Below, one piece after another: positions 22,933-31,799 of a stretch of 39,905 nt of DNA (the stretch's first letter is position 1; every line of letters begins with the position of its first letter). Both the position numbers and the translations under genes were made by a program. Below the pieces are notes generated by a model. That model searched no databases, was not told where the DNA came from, and saw only the letters and a list, made by a program, of their open reading frames with translations. Origin of the DNA: an uncultured Clostridia bacterium (GTDB lineage Bacteria > Bacillota > Clostridia > Christensenellales > UBA1242); contig CALVZW010000003.1 of assembly GCA_944372675.1 (NCBI GenBank), forward strand, positions 1-39,905. The letters are read 5' to 3'.

Positions 22933-25323
22933 TTATCTTTCTACCTGCTCCATAATATATGCTTCAAAAATATCTAACTCTTTTATGTCATTAAATCCGT
23001 CTAATTTAATACCGCATTCGTAGCCCTGCATAACTTCTTTTACTTCTTGTTTTTCTTTTTGGAAAGTTGTTATTGTTGTATCTACAACACATTCACCGTT
23101 TCTCATAACTCTAATGTGTGAGTTTTTAGTTATTTTACCATCAAGCACATAACACCCTGCTACTGTACCAATTCTACTAATTTTAAATAGAACTCTAACT
23201 TCACAATGTCCAATAACTTTTTCTACAAAAATTGGTTTTAACATAGACTTAATTTTTGCTGTTGCATCTTCTAAAACTTGATAAATAATTTTGTACTTAT
23301 TTATAGTAACATTGTGTTGTTCGGCTAATGCTTGTGCATTGCTTTCAACTTTAACATTAAATGCTATGATAGTTGCATTTGAAGCAATTGCAATTTCAAC
23401 ATCATTTTCAGTTACTGCACCAACTCCACCGTGTATACAATGAACTCTTACTTCTTCATTTTCAACAGCAGATAACATTTGTTCTAGTGCCTCTAATGAA
23501 CCTTGAACATCAGTTTTTACAATTAAGTTGTATGGTGTTTTATCATCCATATGCTTTAAAAATTCTTCAGCAGAAATACTTGTAGCAGCATTTTGTTTTG
23601 CAAGTTGTACTTTATTCTTTCTATCAACAATAACTTGTTTAGCAGTTTTTTCGTCAACGGCAATCAAAGTATCTCCAGCATTAGGCACTCTATCTAAGCC
23701 AAGCACAGATACAGGAGTAGATGGAGTCGCTACTTCAATTCGTTGTCCTTTATCGTTAGTCATTGCTCTTACTCTACCAACTGCTAATCCCGATACAATA
23801 GTATCTCCAATGTGTAATGAACCGTTAGTAATCAAAACATTTGCAACAGGACCTCTGCCCTTATCAAGTTTTGCTTCAATAATACTACCTATTGCGTTTC
23901 TATTTGGATTTGCTCTTAAATCACTTACCTCGCTAACAAGTAATACTACTTCAAGTAATTTATCAATGTTAATATTGTTTCTAGCAGAAATTTCAACCAT
24001 CATAGTATCTCCTCCCCACTCTTCAGGGAGAATATTTAATTCTGCTAATTGTTGTTTAATTCTATCAACATTCGCCTCTGGCTTATCAATTTTGTTAATA
24101 GCAACAACCATAGGAACACCTGCTTTGCGAATATGTTCAACTGCTTCTTTTGTTTGAGGCATTACGCCATCATCAGCAGCAACAACAAGGATAGCAACAT
24201 CAGTTACACTTGCTCCTCTTGCACGCATTGCAGTAAATGCTTCGTGTCCTGGTGTATCAATAAAGGTTATTTGATGCCCATCATAATCAATGGTATAAGC
24301 ACCAATGTGTTGTGTAATTCCGCCTGCTTCAGAAGATGTTACATTGGTTTTTCTAATAGTATCTAATAATGAAGTTTTACCGTGGTCAACATGTCCCATA
24401 ACAGTTACTACTGGTGGACGGTTTATTGTAGAATTAATATCGTCAGCCTCTTTTATTTTCTCCAATAATTGTTCGTCAGCACTCTTTTCAAGTTGCAACT
24501 CTAATTTTACACCAAATTCATCAGCAATTAAGGATGCTGTGTCAAAGTCGATACTTGTATTAATGTTAGCCATAGTACCAAGTATAATGAGCTTTTTAAT
24601 AATATCAGAAGCAGTTTGACCAATTTTTTCAGATAAAGTTTTTACAGAAACTTCTTGGGTAGTAATTATTGCATGGTCAATTTTTATATAATTAGGATTT
24701 TCAGCAGTTTTACCTTTCTTTTTCTTTTTACCAAAGAACTCTTGGTCATTCAATGCTGAATCATACTTAGTTACGCGACCTTTTTTAGTTTCAAAAGTTT
24801 TATGCGTTTCTTGTTTTTTCTTATTAACTTGACTGTTTTGAAATTTATTCTTACCTTTTTCAATAACCACATCAGAAAAAGTAATTTTCTTTTCAGTTTT
24901 AGGTTTGTTATTGTTTTGATTTGAATTATCTTGTTTTGTTTTTTCAAAATTATTTTTATTTTGCAAAGGTTTTTTGTTCTGTTTCCAATTATCACTTTTT
25001 TCAACAGGTTTATCAAAGACTCTTTTTTGAACACTATTATCTTTTGATTTTTTTGCCTCTACATTTTCATTTTTGGAAACTTCAACAGAAACTTTTTCTT
25101 GAGAAACTGTAACAGGTTTTTCTTTTATCTGTTGATTTTTTTCTTCAAGATAATTCTTTTCATTTAATTTTGTTTTCTTCAAAACATTTTCAAGGTCTTG
25201 TTTAGCCTTCTTTAAAGCATTAGTCAAATTATGAATATCACCATTAGTTTGGTGCATTTTTGCAATTAATTTTAAATTATCAAATACCAATGTGTTTTTT
25301 GTTGTTTTTTTATCTACTTCCAA
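22933..25323 (-). CDS. infB: translation initiation factor IF-2
   Basis: IF-2 is the GTPase that brings initiator tRNA to the 30S subunit and drives subunit joining. This 796-residue protein has a Lys/Asn/Gln-rich disordered N-terminal region (about 50-200), an IF2_N domain (about 219-270), and the G domain with GHVDHGKT at 310-317, a [10 protein letters not shown] switch, DTPGHEAF and NKID, followed by the usual beta-barrel and C-terminal domains. The start is TTG at 25323 with AGAGGTAG about 5 bases upstream. A strong internal promoter lies just upstream in the end of ylxR, so infB can be made apart from nusA. Confidence 0.97.
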   Translation of the reverse strand: MEVDKKTTKNTLVFDNLKLIAKMHQTNGDIHNLTNALKKAKQDLENVLKKTKLNEKNYLEEKNQQIKEKPVTVSQEKVSVEVSKNENVEAKKSKDNSVQKRVFDKPVEKSDNWKQNKKPLQNKNNFEKTKQDNSNQNNNKPKTEKKITFSDVVIEKGKNKFQNSQVNKKKQETHKTFETKKGRVTKYDSALNDQEFFGKKKKKGKTAENPNYIKIDHAIITTQEVSVKTLSEKIGQTASDIIKKLIILGTMANINTSIDFDTASLIADEFGVKLELQLEKSADEQLLEKIKEADDINSTINRPPVVTVMGHVDHGKTSLLDTIRKTNVTSSEAGGITQHIGAYTIDYDGHQITFIDTPGHEAFTAMRARGASVTDVAILVVAADDGVMPQTKEAVEHIRKAGVPMVVAINKIDKPEANVDRIKQQLAELNILPEEWGGDTMMVEISARNNINIDKLLEVVLLVSEVSDLRANPNRNAIGSIIEAKLDKGRGPVANVLITNGSLHIGDTIVSGLAVGRVRAMTNDKGQRIEVATPSTPVSVLGLDRVPNAGDTLIAVDEKTAKQVIVDRKNKVQLAKQNAATSISAEEFLKHMDDKTPYNLIVKTDVQGSLEALEQMLSAVENEEVRVHCIHGGVGAVTENDVEIAIASNATIIAFNVKVESNAQALAEQHNVTINKYKIIYQVLEDATAKIKSMLKPIFVEKVIGHCEVRVLFKISRIGTVAGCYVLDGKITKNSHIRVMRNGECVVDTTITTFQKEKQEVKEVMQGYECGIKLDGFNDIKELDIFEAYIMEQVER

Positions 25324-25343
25324 TATTACTACCTCTTTTCTTC

Positions 25344-25372
25344 ATTATATCACATCAAATAAATTTTGTCAA
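25344..25372 (-). promoter_or_regulatory. consensus internal promoter of infB
   Basis: On the minus strand a perfect TTGACA (25367-25372), 17 bases and a perfect TATAAT (25344-25349) preceded by TGA. The -35 lies within the last codons of ylxR. Confidence 0.85.
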
Positions 25373-25603
25373 TTCATCATAAGTTTCTTGCGGAATTTCT
25401 CGCTTAAATGCTCGATTTAGACTTCTTTTTTTTACACTTGCATTTATGCAAGACTCATTTTTACAAATATATGCGCTTCTACCAAAATATTTTTGTTTGT
25501 CATTGTTTATGTGCAAACTGCCTTCACTCATAGTTAATCTAATTAACTCGTTTTTTGGTTTTTTCTGCCTACATACGCAACACATTCTTAGTGGTTCACT
25601 CAA
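25355..25603 (-). CDS. ylxR: YlxR family RNA-binding protein
   Basis: This 82-residue basic protein is the YlxR (DUF448) family, recently linked in Bacillus to RNase P modulation. The N-terminal MCCVCRQKKPKNELIRL, the GRSAYICKNESC turn and the KKRSLNRAFKREI segment are diagnostic. The start is TTG at 25603 with AAGGGTG upstream. The L7Ae-like ylxQ gene that often follows is absent: infB comes next after 31 bases. Confidence 0.9.
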   Translation of the reverse strand: MSEPLRMCCVCRQKKPKNELIRLTMSEGSLHINNDKQKYFGRSAYICKNESCINASVKKRSLNRAFKREIPQETYDELTKFI

Positions 25604-25614
25604 AATATCACCCT

Positions 25615-26862
25615 TTACTTGTCCTCTTCATCAAAATCCACTTCAAAATCTTCATTAGTTAAATTATCAATTTCATTTACATTTGATTGAGTTTCATTTT
25701 CAAAATTTTCATCAGCAAAATCATCATCTTCTAAACTAAAATCGTCATCTGAAATAACAAAGTCATTTTCGTTAAGATTATCAGCAATGCCTGAATTAAA
25801 TGAATTATCTTTTTTATCCTCTTCTTCGGTCTTAACATCAATCTTGTATCCAGTCAATCTTGCTGCTAATCTTACATTGTGCCCGTTCATACCAATAGCA
25901 AGAGATAATTTATCTTTATCTACTATTACTTTTGCAGTGTGATTAAGTTCATCAATTTCTACACTTTTTACAGTTGCAGGAGATAATGCTCTAGCAATAT
26001 AAACAAATGGGTCATCGCTATATTCAATAACATCAATTTTTTCGCCATTTAATTCAGCAGTTAAAGTGTTAATTCTAGCGCCCTTATTACCAATACAAGC
26101 ACCAACTGGGTCTATTGTTCCATTTTTTGAAGCAACAGCAATTTTTGTTCTTAACCCTGCTTCTCTTGAAATACTCTTAATTTCAACTTCCCCGCTTTCA
26201 ATTTCAGGAACTTCAATTTCAAGTAATCTTCTTACATAACCTGGGGCTTTTCTTGATAAACAAATTTGTGGACCAAAAGGTGTATCCTTAATTTGTTTTA
26301 CAAAAACTTTAATTTTATCACCAATATTATATTTTTCTTTTGGTATTTGCTCAAAATTACTTAAAACACCATATATGTTAGAATTTCCTATTTCAACATA
26401 TACATTTTTTTCATCTTTACGATTAATTATACCAGTAACAATTTCGTTTTCTTTTCCGTTCATTTCTTGAAGCATTTTTTCTTTTTCCGCTTCGTGTATT
26501 CTTTGCATAATTATGTGTTTAGCAGTTTGTGCAGCGATTCTTCCAAATTCTTCTTTTGGTACAACTTCTTCTGTAATTAAATCGCCAATTTTATATTTTG
26601 CACGAGTTAATCCCTTGTTTGCATCTGCAACACTTATTTGCTTTTCAGGGTCTTCTACTTCTTCAACAACACTCTTGTATGCATACAATTTAATTGTGTT
26701 TTTTTCTGGAATTAATTTAACAAAAGCAGACCTAGCCTCACCAAAATTTTTTTTGTACGCAGATGTTAATGCTGCTTCAAGAATTTGAATAAATTCTTCC
26801 TTATTGATATTTTTTTGTTCTTCCAAATCATTTAATGCATTAAAAAAATCTTTGCTTACCAT
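25615..26862 (-). CDS. nusA: transcription termination/antitermination factor NusA
   Basis: NusA binds RNA polymerase and modulates pausing, termination and antitermination. The 415-residue protein has the N-terminal polymerase-binding domain (1-125), an S1 domain (about 130-200) and two KH domains (about 200-345, with VGACIGNKGARI and SLAIGMNGHNVRLAARLTG). A strongly acidic tail of about 65 residues rich in Asp, Glu and Asn follows, which is long for a Firmicutes NusA. It is the second gene after rimP. The leader hairpin of this operon may be its own regulatory target. Confidence 0.97.
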   Translation of the reverse strand: MVSKDFFNALNDLEEQKNINKEEFIQILEAALTSAYKKNFGEARSAFVKLIPEKNTIKLYAYKSVVEEVEDPEKQISVADANKGLTRAKYKIGDLITEEVVPKEEFGRIAAQTAKHIIMQRIHEAEKEKMLQEMNGKENEIVTGIINRKDEKNVYVEIGNSNIYGVLSNFEQIPKEKYNIGDKIKVFVKQIKDTPFGPQICLSRKAPGYVRRLLEIEVPEIESGEVEIKSISREAGLRTKIAVASKNGTIDPVGACIGNKGARINTLTAELNGEKIDVIEYSDDPFVYIARALSPATVKSVEIDELNHTAKVIVDKDKLSLAIGMNGHNVRLAARLTGYKIDVKTEEEDKKDNSFNSGIADNLNENDFVISDDDFSLEDDDFADENFENETQSNVNEIDNLTNEDFEVDFDEEDK

Positions 26863-26871
26863 TTTTTTCTC

Positions 26872-27330
26872 CTAAAAATCAATTTTTAATTTAGCACTTG
26901 CTATATCTTTCATATTAATTTCAATATTTTGTTGTTTTACTTGTAAAACAATGCTATCATCTTTAACTTCAACAAGCAACCCAACTAATTCTTTTTGTTT
27001 TTCAATAGGTTTAAATAATTTTACTTCAAGTTCTTGATTTAATCTATATAAAAACTCTTTTTTATTTTTTAGTTGCCTTGTCAATCCAAAAGATGAAACG
27101 CTTAAATTGTATGCTTGACCGTTAGAAACATCCGCATTTTCAACCATAGCATCAATTGCGTTATGTACTTTTTCGCAATCGTCAATTGTAACGCCACCAT
27201 CCTTGTCAATAAAGACAGTTAAAGTCATTTCGTCGCCTTCTTTAGCATATTCGACTTCAATTAGTCGACAATTACAACTTTGAATAATTGGTTCAATGTC
27301 TTTTTCAATTTTTACTAACTTTTCGTTCAT
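26872..27330 (-). CDS. rimP: ribosome maturation factor RimP
   Basis: RimP helps assemble the 30S subunit. The 152-residue length, the VEYAKEGDEMTLTVFIDKDG motif at about 25-44, the CEKVHNAIDAM helix and the LSVSSFGLTRQL segment (usually LEVSSPGLDRPL; here Phe-Gly replaces Pro-Gly) identify it. GGGGA lies 5 bases before the ATG. It is the first gene of the nusA-infB operon and has its own promoter and leader hairpin. Confidence 0.95.
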   Translation of the reverse strand: MNEKLVKIEKDIEPIIQSCNCRLIEVEYAKEGDEMTLTVFIDKDGGVTIDDCEKVHNAIDAMVENADVSNGQAYNLSVSSFGLTRQLKNKKEFLYRLNQELEVKLFKPIEKQKELVGLLVEVKDDSIVLQVKQQNIEINMKDIASAKLKIDF

Positions 27331-27347
27331 AAATTCCCCTTATAAAA

Positions 27348-27372
27348 TTGAGAGTGGCAAAGCCACTCTCAA
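27348..27372 (-). promoter_or_regulatory. leader hairpin of the rimP-nusA-infB operon, candidate attenuator
   Basis: TTGAGAGTGGC and GCCACTCTCAA form a perfect 11-bp stem with a 3-base loop. With the promoter at 27385-27413 the transcript would begin near 27378, so the stem starts about 6 bases from the 5' end. It is followed by TTTTATAAGG and then the rimP ribosome binding site. The weak T-run fits a factor-dependent intrinsic terminator. It may also end transcripts coming from the DUF1292 gene. Confidence 0.65.
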
Positions 27373-27384
27373 CATTGTAACTTT

Positions 27385-27413
27385 ATTATATCAAATAAAT
27401 ATGATATAGTCAA
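27385..27413 (-). promoter_or_regulatory. promoter of the rimP operon
   Basis: On the minus strand TTGACT (27408-27413), 17 bases and TATAAT (27385-27390) preceded by TGA. It begins 6 bases after the DUF1292 stop codon. Confidence 0.8.
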
Positions 27414-27418
27414 GTATT

Positions 27419-27730
27419 TTATTCATTATTTTCATTATCTTCGTCAAGTAATTTGTAATAAGCATCAAATACTGCATCAATTACTGCATCATCTTCAACA
27501 ACTGATAAAACTTCATCAGATTCTTCATCAGCATCTAACAAGAATACTATTGCTTCGTCATCAGCAACCCCTTCCATTTTTTCTACAGGTTTTAAAATCG
27601 CGTAAACTTCGTTTTGATAAGGAATAATTGCGATTTGTTCAAATTCAACTTCCTTGTCATTTTCGTCATAAAGAACGATTGTTCCAAGATCATTTTCATC
27701 TAATAATCTTTCAATTGCATTTTTTTCCAT
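27419..27730 (-). CDS. DUF1292 family protein (YrzB-like)
   Basis: This 103-residue, very acidic protein matches DUF1292, with TIVLYDENDKEVEFEQIAII and YAILKPVEKMEG as the conserved strands. Function is unknown. In Bacillus the equivalent gene follows the ruvX homologue, as here, which supports the call. A GGAGTT-type site precedes the ATG, 10 bases after ruvX. Confidence 0.85.
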   Translation of the reverse strand: MEKNAIERLLDENDLGTIVLYDENDKEVEFEQIAIIPYQNEVYAILKPVEKMEGVADDEAIVFLLDADEESDEVLSVVEDDAVIDAVFDAYYKLLDEDNENNE

Positions 27731-27739
27731 AATTAACTC

Positions 27740-28153
27740 CTATATACTTTTTTTGTCTAAATAACTTTGTAGAATAAAAGTGGCTGCAATTTTATCAATA
27801 ACCTGTTTCCTATCCTTTCTTGAAACATTGGCATCAATTAACATTTTTTCGGCACTGACAGTTGTTAATCGTTCATCAATAAATTCTATTTTTTGACTAC
27901 AATATTTTTTAAGTTGATCGGCAAATTCGTAAGTTTCTTTGCATTTTTCTCCTTGAGTTCCATCCATATTTAATGGTAAACCAAAAACTATAACATCAAC
28001 TTCGTTTGCATTTGCAACATCTGCTATATGTTTTAAATCCAATTCAAGTGATTTTCTATGGTAGGTTTCAAGTGCTGATGCAAAAATATTTAATGCATCC
28101 GACAATGCTAAACCAATTCTTACTTGTCCTAAATCAACTCCCAACTTTCTCAT
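27740..28153 (-). CDS. ruvX: Holliday junction resolvase-like / pre-16S rRNA nuclease
   Basis: RuvX/YqgF is an RNase H-fold nuclease, implicated in pre-16S rRNA 5' end processing. The 137-residue length, GVDLGQVRIGLALSD with Asp7, the VFGLPLNMDGTQG loop, IDERLTTVSAE and the DKIAATFILQSYLD helix identify it. It is first in a two-gene unit with DUF1292; alaS, common upstream in relatives, is not here. Confidence 0.93.
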   Translation of the reverse strand: MRKLGVDLGQVRIGLALSDALNIFASALETYHRKSLELDLKHIADVANANEVDVIVFGLPLNMDGTQGEKCKETYEFADQLKKYCSQKIEFIDERLTTVSAEKMLIDANVSRKDRKQVIDKIAATFILQSYLDKKSI

Positions 28154-28285
28154 ACTTGCCTGCCACTGTGTTTATTTTAACATATAAAATTAAAAAATCA
28201 AAGCATTTAACAACAAATTTAAAACAAAACTTTTAAATATTTACAAATAAATTTAAAGTTAGACATTTTATTTAAGTAAAAAATA

Positions 28286-28822
28286 TTACTTACTAGTTAC
28301 TGCTTTTATTATGTCATCAACAATTTTGTTTAATGATTCAGGTAATGAATCCGCAAATTCATATTGAATGTTATATTTATTTAAAATTTCCAATGTAGTT
28401 TGCCCTACTTCATCCGCTTGTTTTTCCGATTGATGTCTACCATTTGTATCATATTCAACAACTCTATTTAAATAATAATTCCAATTATTAAATGAATTGT
28501 TTACACTTGCAATAAAAGTATTAAATTCTTCTTTAGCACACTCTAAATTATTGTAATAAATGCTAATTAATGGAGGTGCATCAGTTATAACAACATCAAC
28601 TTTATCCATTAACCTTGCAATTCTATAAAATTGGTTTCCAAAAATATATACTTGATTTTCAAAAGCAGTAAAATTTTCTTCAAAAAATAGTTCTTTAGCA
28701 AATTCAGGTGCCATTTCACAATTTATGCCCCTCATTTTGAGTGCAGCAAATATATAAGCCATGGCAGTAGATTTTCCTGAACCTGGAGCACCAAATAAAT
28801 TTATAACAATATTTTTTTTCAT
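28286..28822 (-). CDS. P-loop kinase, NadR/AAA_28-like
   Basis: This 178-residue cytoplasmic protein has a Walker A GAPGSGKST at 11-19 after a hydrophobic strand, and a VVITDAPPL Walker B-like strand near residue 80. A late KQADEVGQTTLEIL segment recalls the lid region of NadR-type nicotinamide riboside kinases and the AAA_28 family often seen in phages. Binding of ATP is well supported; the phosphate acceptor is not known. It is a single gene between ruvX and a small divergent gene. Codon use does not stand out, so recent transfer is not indicated. Confidence 0.6.
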   Translation of the reverse strand: MKKNIVINLFGAPGSGKSTAMAYIFAALKMRGINCEMAPEFAKELFFEENFTAFENQVYIFGNQFYRIARLMDKVDVVITDAPPLISIYYNNLECAKEEFNTFIASVNNSFNNWNYYLNRVVEYDTNGRHQSEKQADEVGQTTLEILNKYNIQYEFADSLPESLNKIVDDIIKAVTSK

Positions 28823-28904
28823 TTTAATTCCTTTTATTCATAAATTTTAGCAAACTGCAAATACTACAATGAAACCAACAAAGGTTTCTAATAGGAGGCA
28901 CAAG

Positions 28905-29039
28905 ATGAAAGAAGGTTTAATACTTGGAATGCTTGCAGGCATTGTAGTCGGTGCGATTTTAGTTAACACTAGTAAGCCTGTTCAACAAATGGTTGAAAAA
29001 GGCAAAGCCGAACTAAAAAAACAAGTAGAAAAGTTATAA
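28905..29039 (+). CDS. 44-residue single-helix membrane peptide, YtxH-like
   Basis: This short frame starts at an ATG with GGAGG 8 bases upstream and codes a Gly-rich membrane helix (LILGMLAGIVVGAILV) followed by a basic/acidic amphipathic tail with KGKAELKKQVEKL. The layout is that of small YtxH-like envelope or stress proteins. A small hairpin (GAAACC/GGTTTC, 28871-28888) lies just before the ribosome binding site, and a terminator follows at 29139. The good translation signals make it likely to be real. Confidence 0.6.
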   Translation: MKEGLILGMLAGIVVGAILVNTSKPVQQMVEKGKAELKKQVEKL

Positions 29040-29138
29040 TCAGTTTATTTTTGCTAAATAGACATTTGTTATACATACTTTAATTAAAGTTAAGTCTATT
29101 TTACACCTCAACTAATTATAACAATCTTACATCTATTG

Positions 29139-29169
29139 AAAGAGTCTTTTAGGACTCTTTTTATTTTTT
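29139..29169 (+). terminator. terminator of the 44-residue gene
   Basis: AAAGAGTC (29139-29146) and GACTCTTT (29153-29160) form an 8-bp stem followed by TTATTTTTTT on the plus strand. It overlaps the stop codon of the convergent gene. Confidence 0.8.
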
Positions 29170-29868
29170 TGCAACAAGTTTGTTAAAAACATAATCGTCA
29201 AGATATTCTTGCAAAAATGGATACTTATTTACTGGATTTTTATCGTTATAAGCTAAATCAAATCTAAGCAAATATCTATCAAAATCGCCATTAAATCCAC
29301 TTTCAAACAAATTAAGCAACTTTTCTTTATCATTTTCTGCTTCAACAATATGCAACAAAACGACATCACCGCGTTTTACATGCTCCAAAAATGCGAGCAT
29401 CGCGTGATTATTACTTAACCAATCTTTTTGTTTAAATATAATATCAGTCAATTCTTTTGAAAAGACATCTTTTTTAGCAACACATATTATGTTAGCATCA
29501 GTATTTATTAATTGAAGTCCAAATACTCCTTTTTGACGCTTTTTATATGTGAAAGCGATTGCTAGAATTTCCCATTCGTAGTTAGTTTTTCTTGACATCA
29601 AAGACGAAATATCATTAGCGAATTTTTGTATATCAATAAACCCACCAATAATTAAATCGTCTTGATACCTACTCATAATTGTATTGATACTGTTAATATC
29701 TTCATTAATTACATCATAAAATTGTTTGTATTTTTGCTTAGTTGCTTCGCTAAAATTTTTTATTTCTTCATATTCTTGTTGTTGTAATTCTTTTTTTTCT
29801 TTAAGTTTGGCAAACAAATCTTTTCGTTCTTTTGATATTATATCAAAAACTTCAGCATAATCTTTCAT
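29161..29868 (-). CDS. uncharacterised coiled-coil protein, 235 residues
   Basis: I do not recognise this protein. Residues 1-70 are a Lys/Glu/Gln-rich coiled coil. Residues 90-235 look like a globular alpha/beta domain with hydrophobic strands (ILAIAFTY, GLQLINT, NIICVAK, VVLLHIVEA). There is no signal peptide. GGGAGGT lies 6 bases before the ATG. It follows hpf by 16 bases and very likely shares its transcript, so a link to ribosome dormancy or stress is possible but only by position. Confidence 0.6.
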   Translation of the reverse strand: MKDYAEVFDIISKERKDLFAKLKEKKELQQQEYEEIKNFSEATKQKYKQFYDVINEDINSINTIMSRYQDDLIIGGFIDIQKFANDISSLMSRKTNYEWEILAIAFTYKKRQKGVFGLQLINTDANIICVAKKDVFSKELTDIIFKQKDWLSNNHAMLAFLEHVKRGDVVLLHIVEAENDKEKLLNLFESGFNGDFDRYLLRFDLAYNDKNPVNKYPFLQEYLDDYVFNKLVAKK

Positions 29869-29884
29869 TGTTTACCTCCCATAA

Positions 29885-30415
29885 TTAATATTCAAGTTCA
29901 ATATGTCCAAAATCATTGTCATGACGGCGATAAACAACATTAACTTTTCCTGTTTCAGCATTAAGGAAAACATAAAAATCGTGGTCTGTCATTTCAAGAC
30001 TTGCGATTGCATCTTCAACATCAGTTGGATCAAGTTCAAATTTCTTTGTTCTTGTAACTTTATTGTGTACAACTTTTGGTTCATCAGCCAAAAATTCAAG
30101 TTCTGGAACATCAAATGACGATTTTTTAAATCTGTCTTTAAATTTGTCTTTGTTTTTATAAACTTGTCTTTCAATTTTTGAAAGTGCTGTGTCAATATTT
30201 ACATACATATTGTCGCTTGCTACTTCACTTCTAAAAAATGAATACTTGTCTTTAATTGTTATTTCCATTTTGTAAAGCCCGTTTTCGTATTTACAATAAA
30301 CTTGTGCTTTAGCCTCTGAATTAAAATATCTATCTAATCTGTCAATTTTCTTTGTAATGATATCTTTTAATTTTTCACTTACATTATAATTTTTTGATAA
30401 TATTTCTAATTGCAT
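29885..30415 (-). CDS. hpf: ribosome hibernation promoting factor, long form
   Basis: Long HPF binds the 30S decoding region and pairs ribosomes into inactive 100S dimers. Residues 1-100 are the beta-alpha-beta ribosome-binding domain, and a linker leads to the C-terminal dimerisation domain (about 125-176), with DPTDVEDAIASLEMTDHDFY, the VFLNAETGKVNVVYRR strand pair and GHIELEY at the end. The 176-residue length is typical of Firmicutes. GAGGTG lies 5 bases before the ATG and a promoter lies upstream. Confidence 0.95.
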   Translation of the reverse strand: MQLEILSKNYNVSEKLKDIITKKIDRLDRYFNSEAKAQVYCKYENGLYKMEITIKDKYSFFRSEVASDNMYVNIDTALSKIERQVYKNKDKFKDRFKKSSFDVPELEFLADEPKVVHNKVTRTKKFELDPTDVEDAIASLEMTDHDFYVFLNAETGKVNVVYRRHDNDFGHIELEY

Positions 30416-30440
30416 AATTCACCTCTTAATTACCTTTGAT

Positions 30441-30469
30441 ATTCTATCAAAATTTATTAGTTTTAGCAA
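30441..30469 (-). promoter_or_regulatory. promoter of hpf
   Basis: On the minus strand TTGCTA (30464-30469), 17 bases and TAGAAT (30441-30446) preceded by TGA, an extended -10. No sigma-B-type sequence was evident. Confidence 0.6.
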
Positions 30470-30496
30470 GCAAAATTAACTACAATTTAATTAAAG

Positions 30497-31792
30497 TTAG
30501 ATTTTGCTCTCATTTTTCAATCTTTTAATTGCTTTATTACATTCAAATACAATTTTTTCAACATCAATAAAATCCGCAAATTTGCCGTTTTCATATAAAA
30601 TTTGTCCGTTAACCATAGTCATTTTTACATTTTCAGGTTTTGCTGAATAAACAACATTTGAATAATAATCATTAATTGGAATCATATTTACATCTTTTGT
30701 AGAAATTCTAATTAAATCTGCCTTGTAGCCAACCTTTACTTCCCCTATTTTGTCTTGCAAGTTTAAGGCTTTTGCTCCATTTAAAGTTGCCATTTGTAAC
30801 ATAAATGGTGCGGACATAATATCTGTTTGATGCAAATTTACTTTTTGTAGCAATGATGCTAAATACATTTCGCGGAACATATCTAATGAATTATTACTTG
30901 CCGCACCATCTGTTCCTAAACAAACATTAATATTGGCTTGTAGCATCGAATAAATAGGCGCAATTCCACTGCCAAGTTTCATATTGCTTGCTGGACAATG
31001 AGCAACTGAAACATTGTGTTGATTTAAAATATCATAGTCGTCTTTGTCAATATAAACACTGTGTGCTATTAAACATTTATGTTCAAAAAAACCAATATTT
31101 TGAAGAAGTTGCACTGGAGTTTTATTGTATTTACCTACGCAATCACCAATCTCGCCTAATGTTTCCGAAACATGTATGTGCATAGGCAAATTAAATTCTT
31201 TAGCAATAAATACAGTATCTTCAAGTCCTTTTGTATCAATAGTGTAAATTGAATGAGCATAAGCCATATAACTTACTAAGTCATTATTATGTGGTAAAGA
31301 TATATATTCTTCTTTTAAGGATTTATATCTATCTTCATATAAAGTTGCTCCTAACGCACAAACGCATCTTGTACCTAATTTTATATTAGCATCAACTATT
31401 GATTTTGGGAAAAAGTAGGCATCTAGATTTGTTGTTATACCGCTTTTTATGCTTTCTAAAAGCCCTAATTGTGTGCCATAAAATACATCATCAGGTTGCA
31501 AATATTTTTCAATTACAAACATATTTTCATATAGCCATTGTTGAAGTTCCACATCATCTTTTAATCCCCTAAATAAAGACATTGCATTATGTGCGTGCGC
31601 ATTCACAAAACCAGCACATAAAATATCATCTTCAAAATCAATGATGCGATCTGCAACAAATGCTTGTGAAAACAAATTATCATTTTCGCCAACAAATGTT
31701 ATAGTACTATCTTCTATACAAACGGTATATTTTTCTAAAACTTTAGAGTTTTCAACATCTAAAATCGTTGCATTAACAATTTTTATTTTCAT
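30497..31792 (-). CDS. mtaD: amidohydrolase, MTA/SAH deaminase-like
   Basis: This 431-residue metal-dependent hydrolase belongs to the 5-methylthioadenosine/S-adenosylhomocysteine deaminase branch of the amidohydrolase superfamily, which releases ammonia from purine nucleoside thioethers. Metal and catalytic residues are visible: His66 and His68 in NAHAHN, the MHIHVSETLGE segment, LIAHSVYID and LGTDGAASNN with the late Asp. A short beta-sandwich is formed by both ends (YTVCIEDSTITFVG and KPENVKMTMVNGQIL). AGGTG lies before the ATG. It starts 8 bases after the FAD-enzyme gene, at the end of the parE operon. Other deaminases of the family remain possible. Confidence 0.8.
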   Translation of the reverse strand: MKIKIVNATILDVENSKVLEKYTVCIEDSTITFVGENDNLFSQAFVADRIIDFEDDILCAGFVNAHAHNAMSLFRGLKDDVELQQWLYENMFVIEKYLQPDDVFYGTQLGLLESIKSGITTNLDAYFFPKSIVDANIKLGTRCVCALGATLYEDRYKSLKEEYISLPHNNDLVSYMAYAHSIYTIDTKGLEDTVFIAKEFNLPMHIHVSETLGEIGDCVGKYNKTPVQLLQNIGFFEHKCLIAHSVYIDKDDYDILNQHNVSVAHCPASNMKLGSGIAPIYSMLQANINVCLGTDGAASNNSLDMFREMYLASLLQKVNLHQTDIMSAPFMLQMATLNGAKALNLQDKIGEVKVGYKADLIRISTKDVNMIPINDYYSNVVYSAKPENVKMTMVNGQILYENGKFADFIDVEKIVFECNKAIKRLKNESKI

Positions 31793-31799
31793 AAAACAC

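Noticed and set aside
23528..24157. A 209-codon plus-strand open frame opposite infB
   Set aside because: It is the antisense shadow of the conserved infB GTPase region, has no ribosome binding site and gives a Ser/Leu-rich product without any motif.
28286..28822. Phage remnant, because of the NadR/AAA_28-like kinase
   Set aside because: No integrase, structural or lysis gene, no attachment-site repeat and no change in base or codon use around it.
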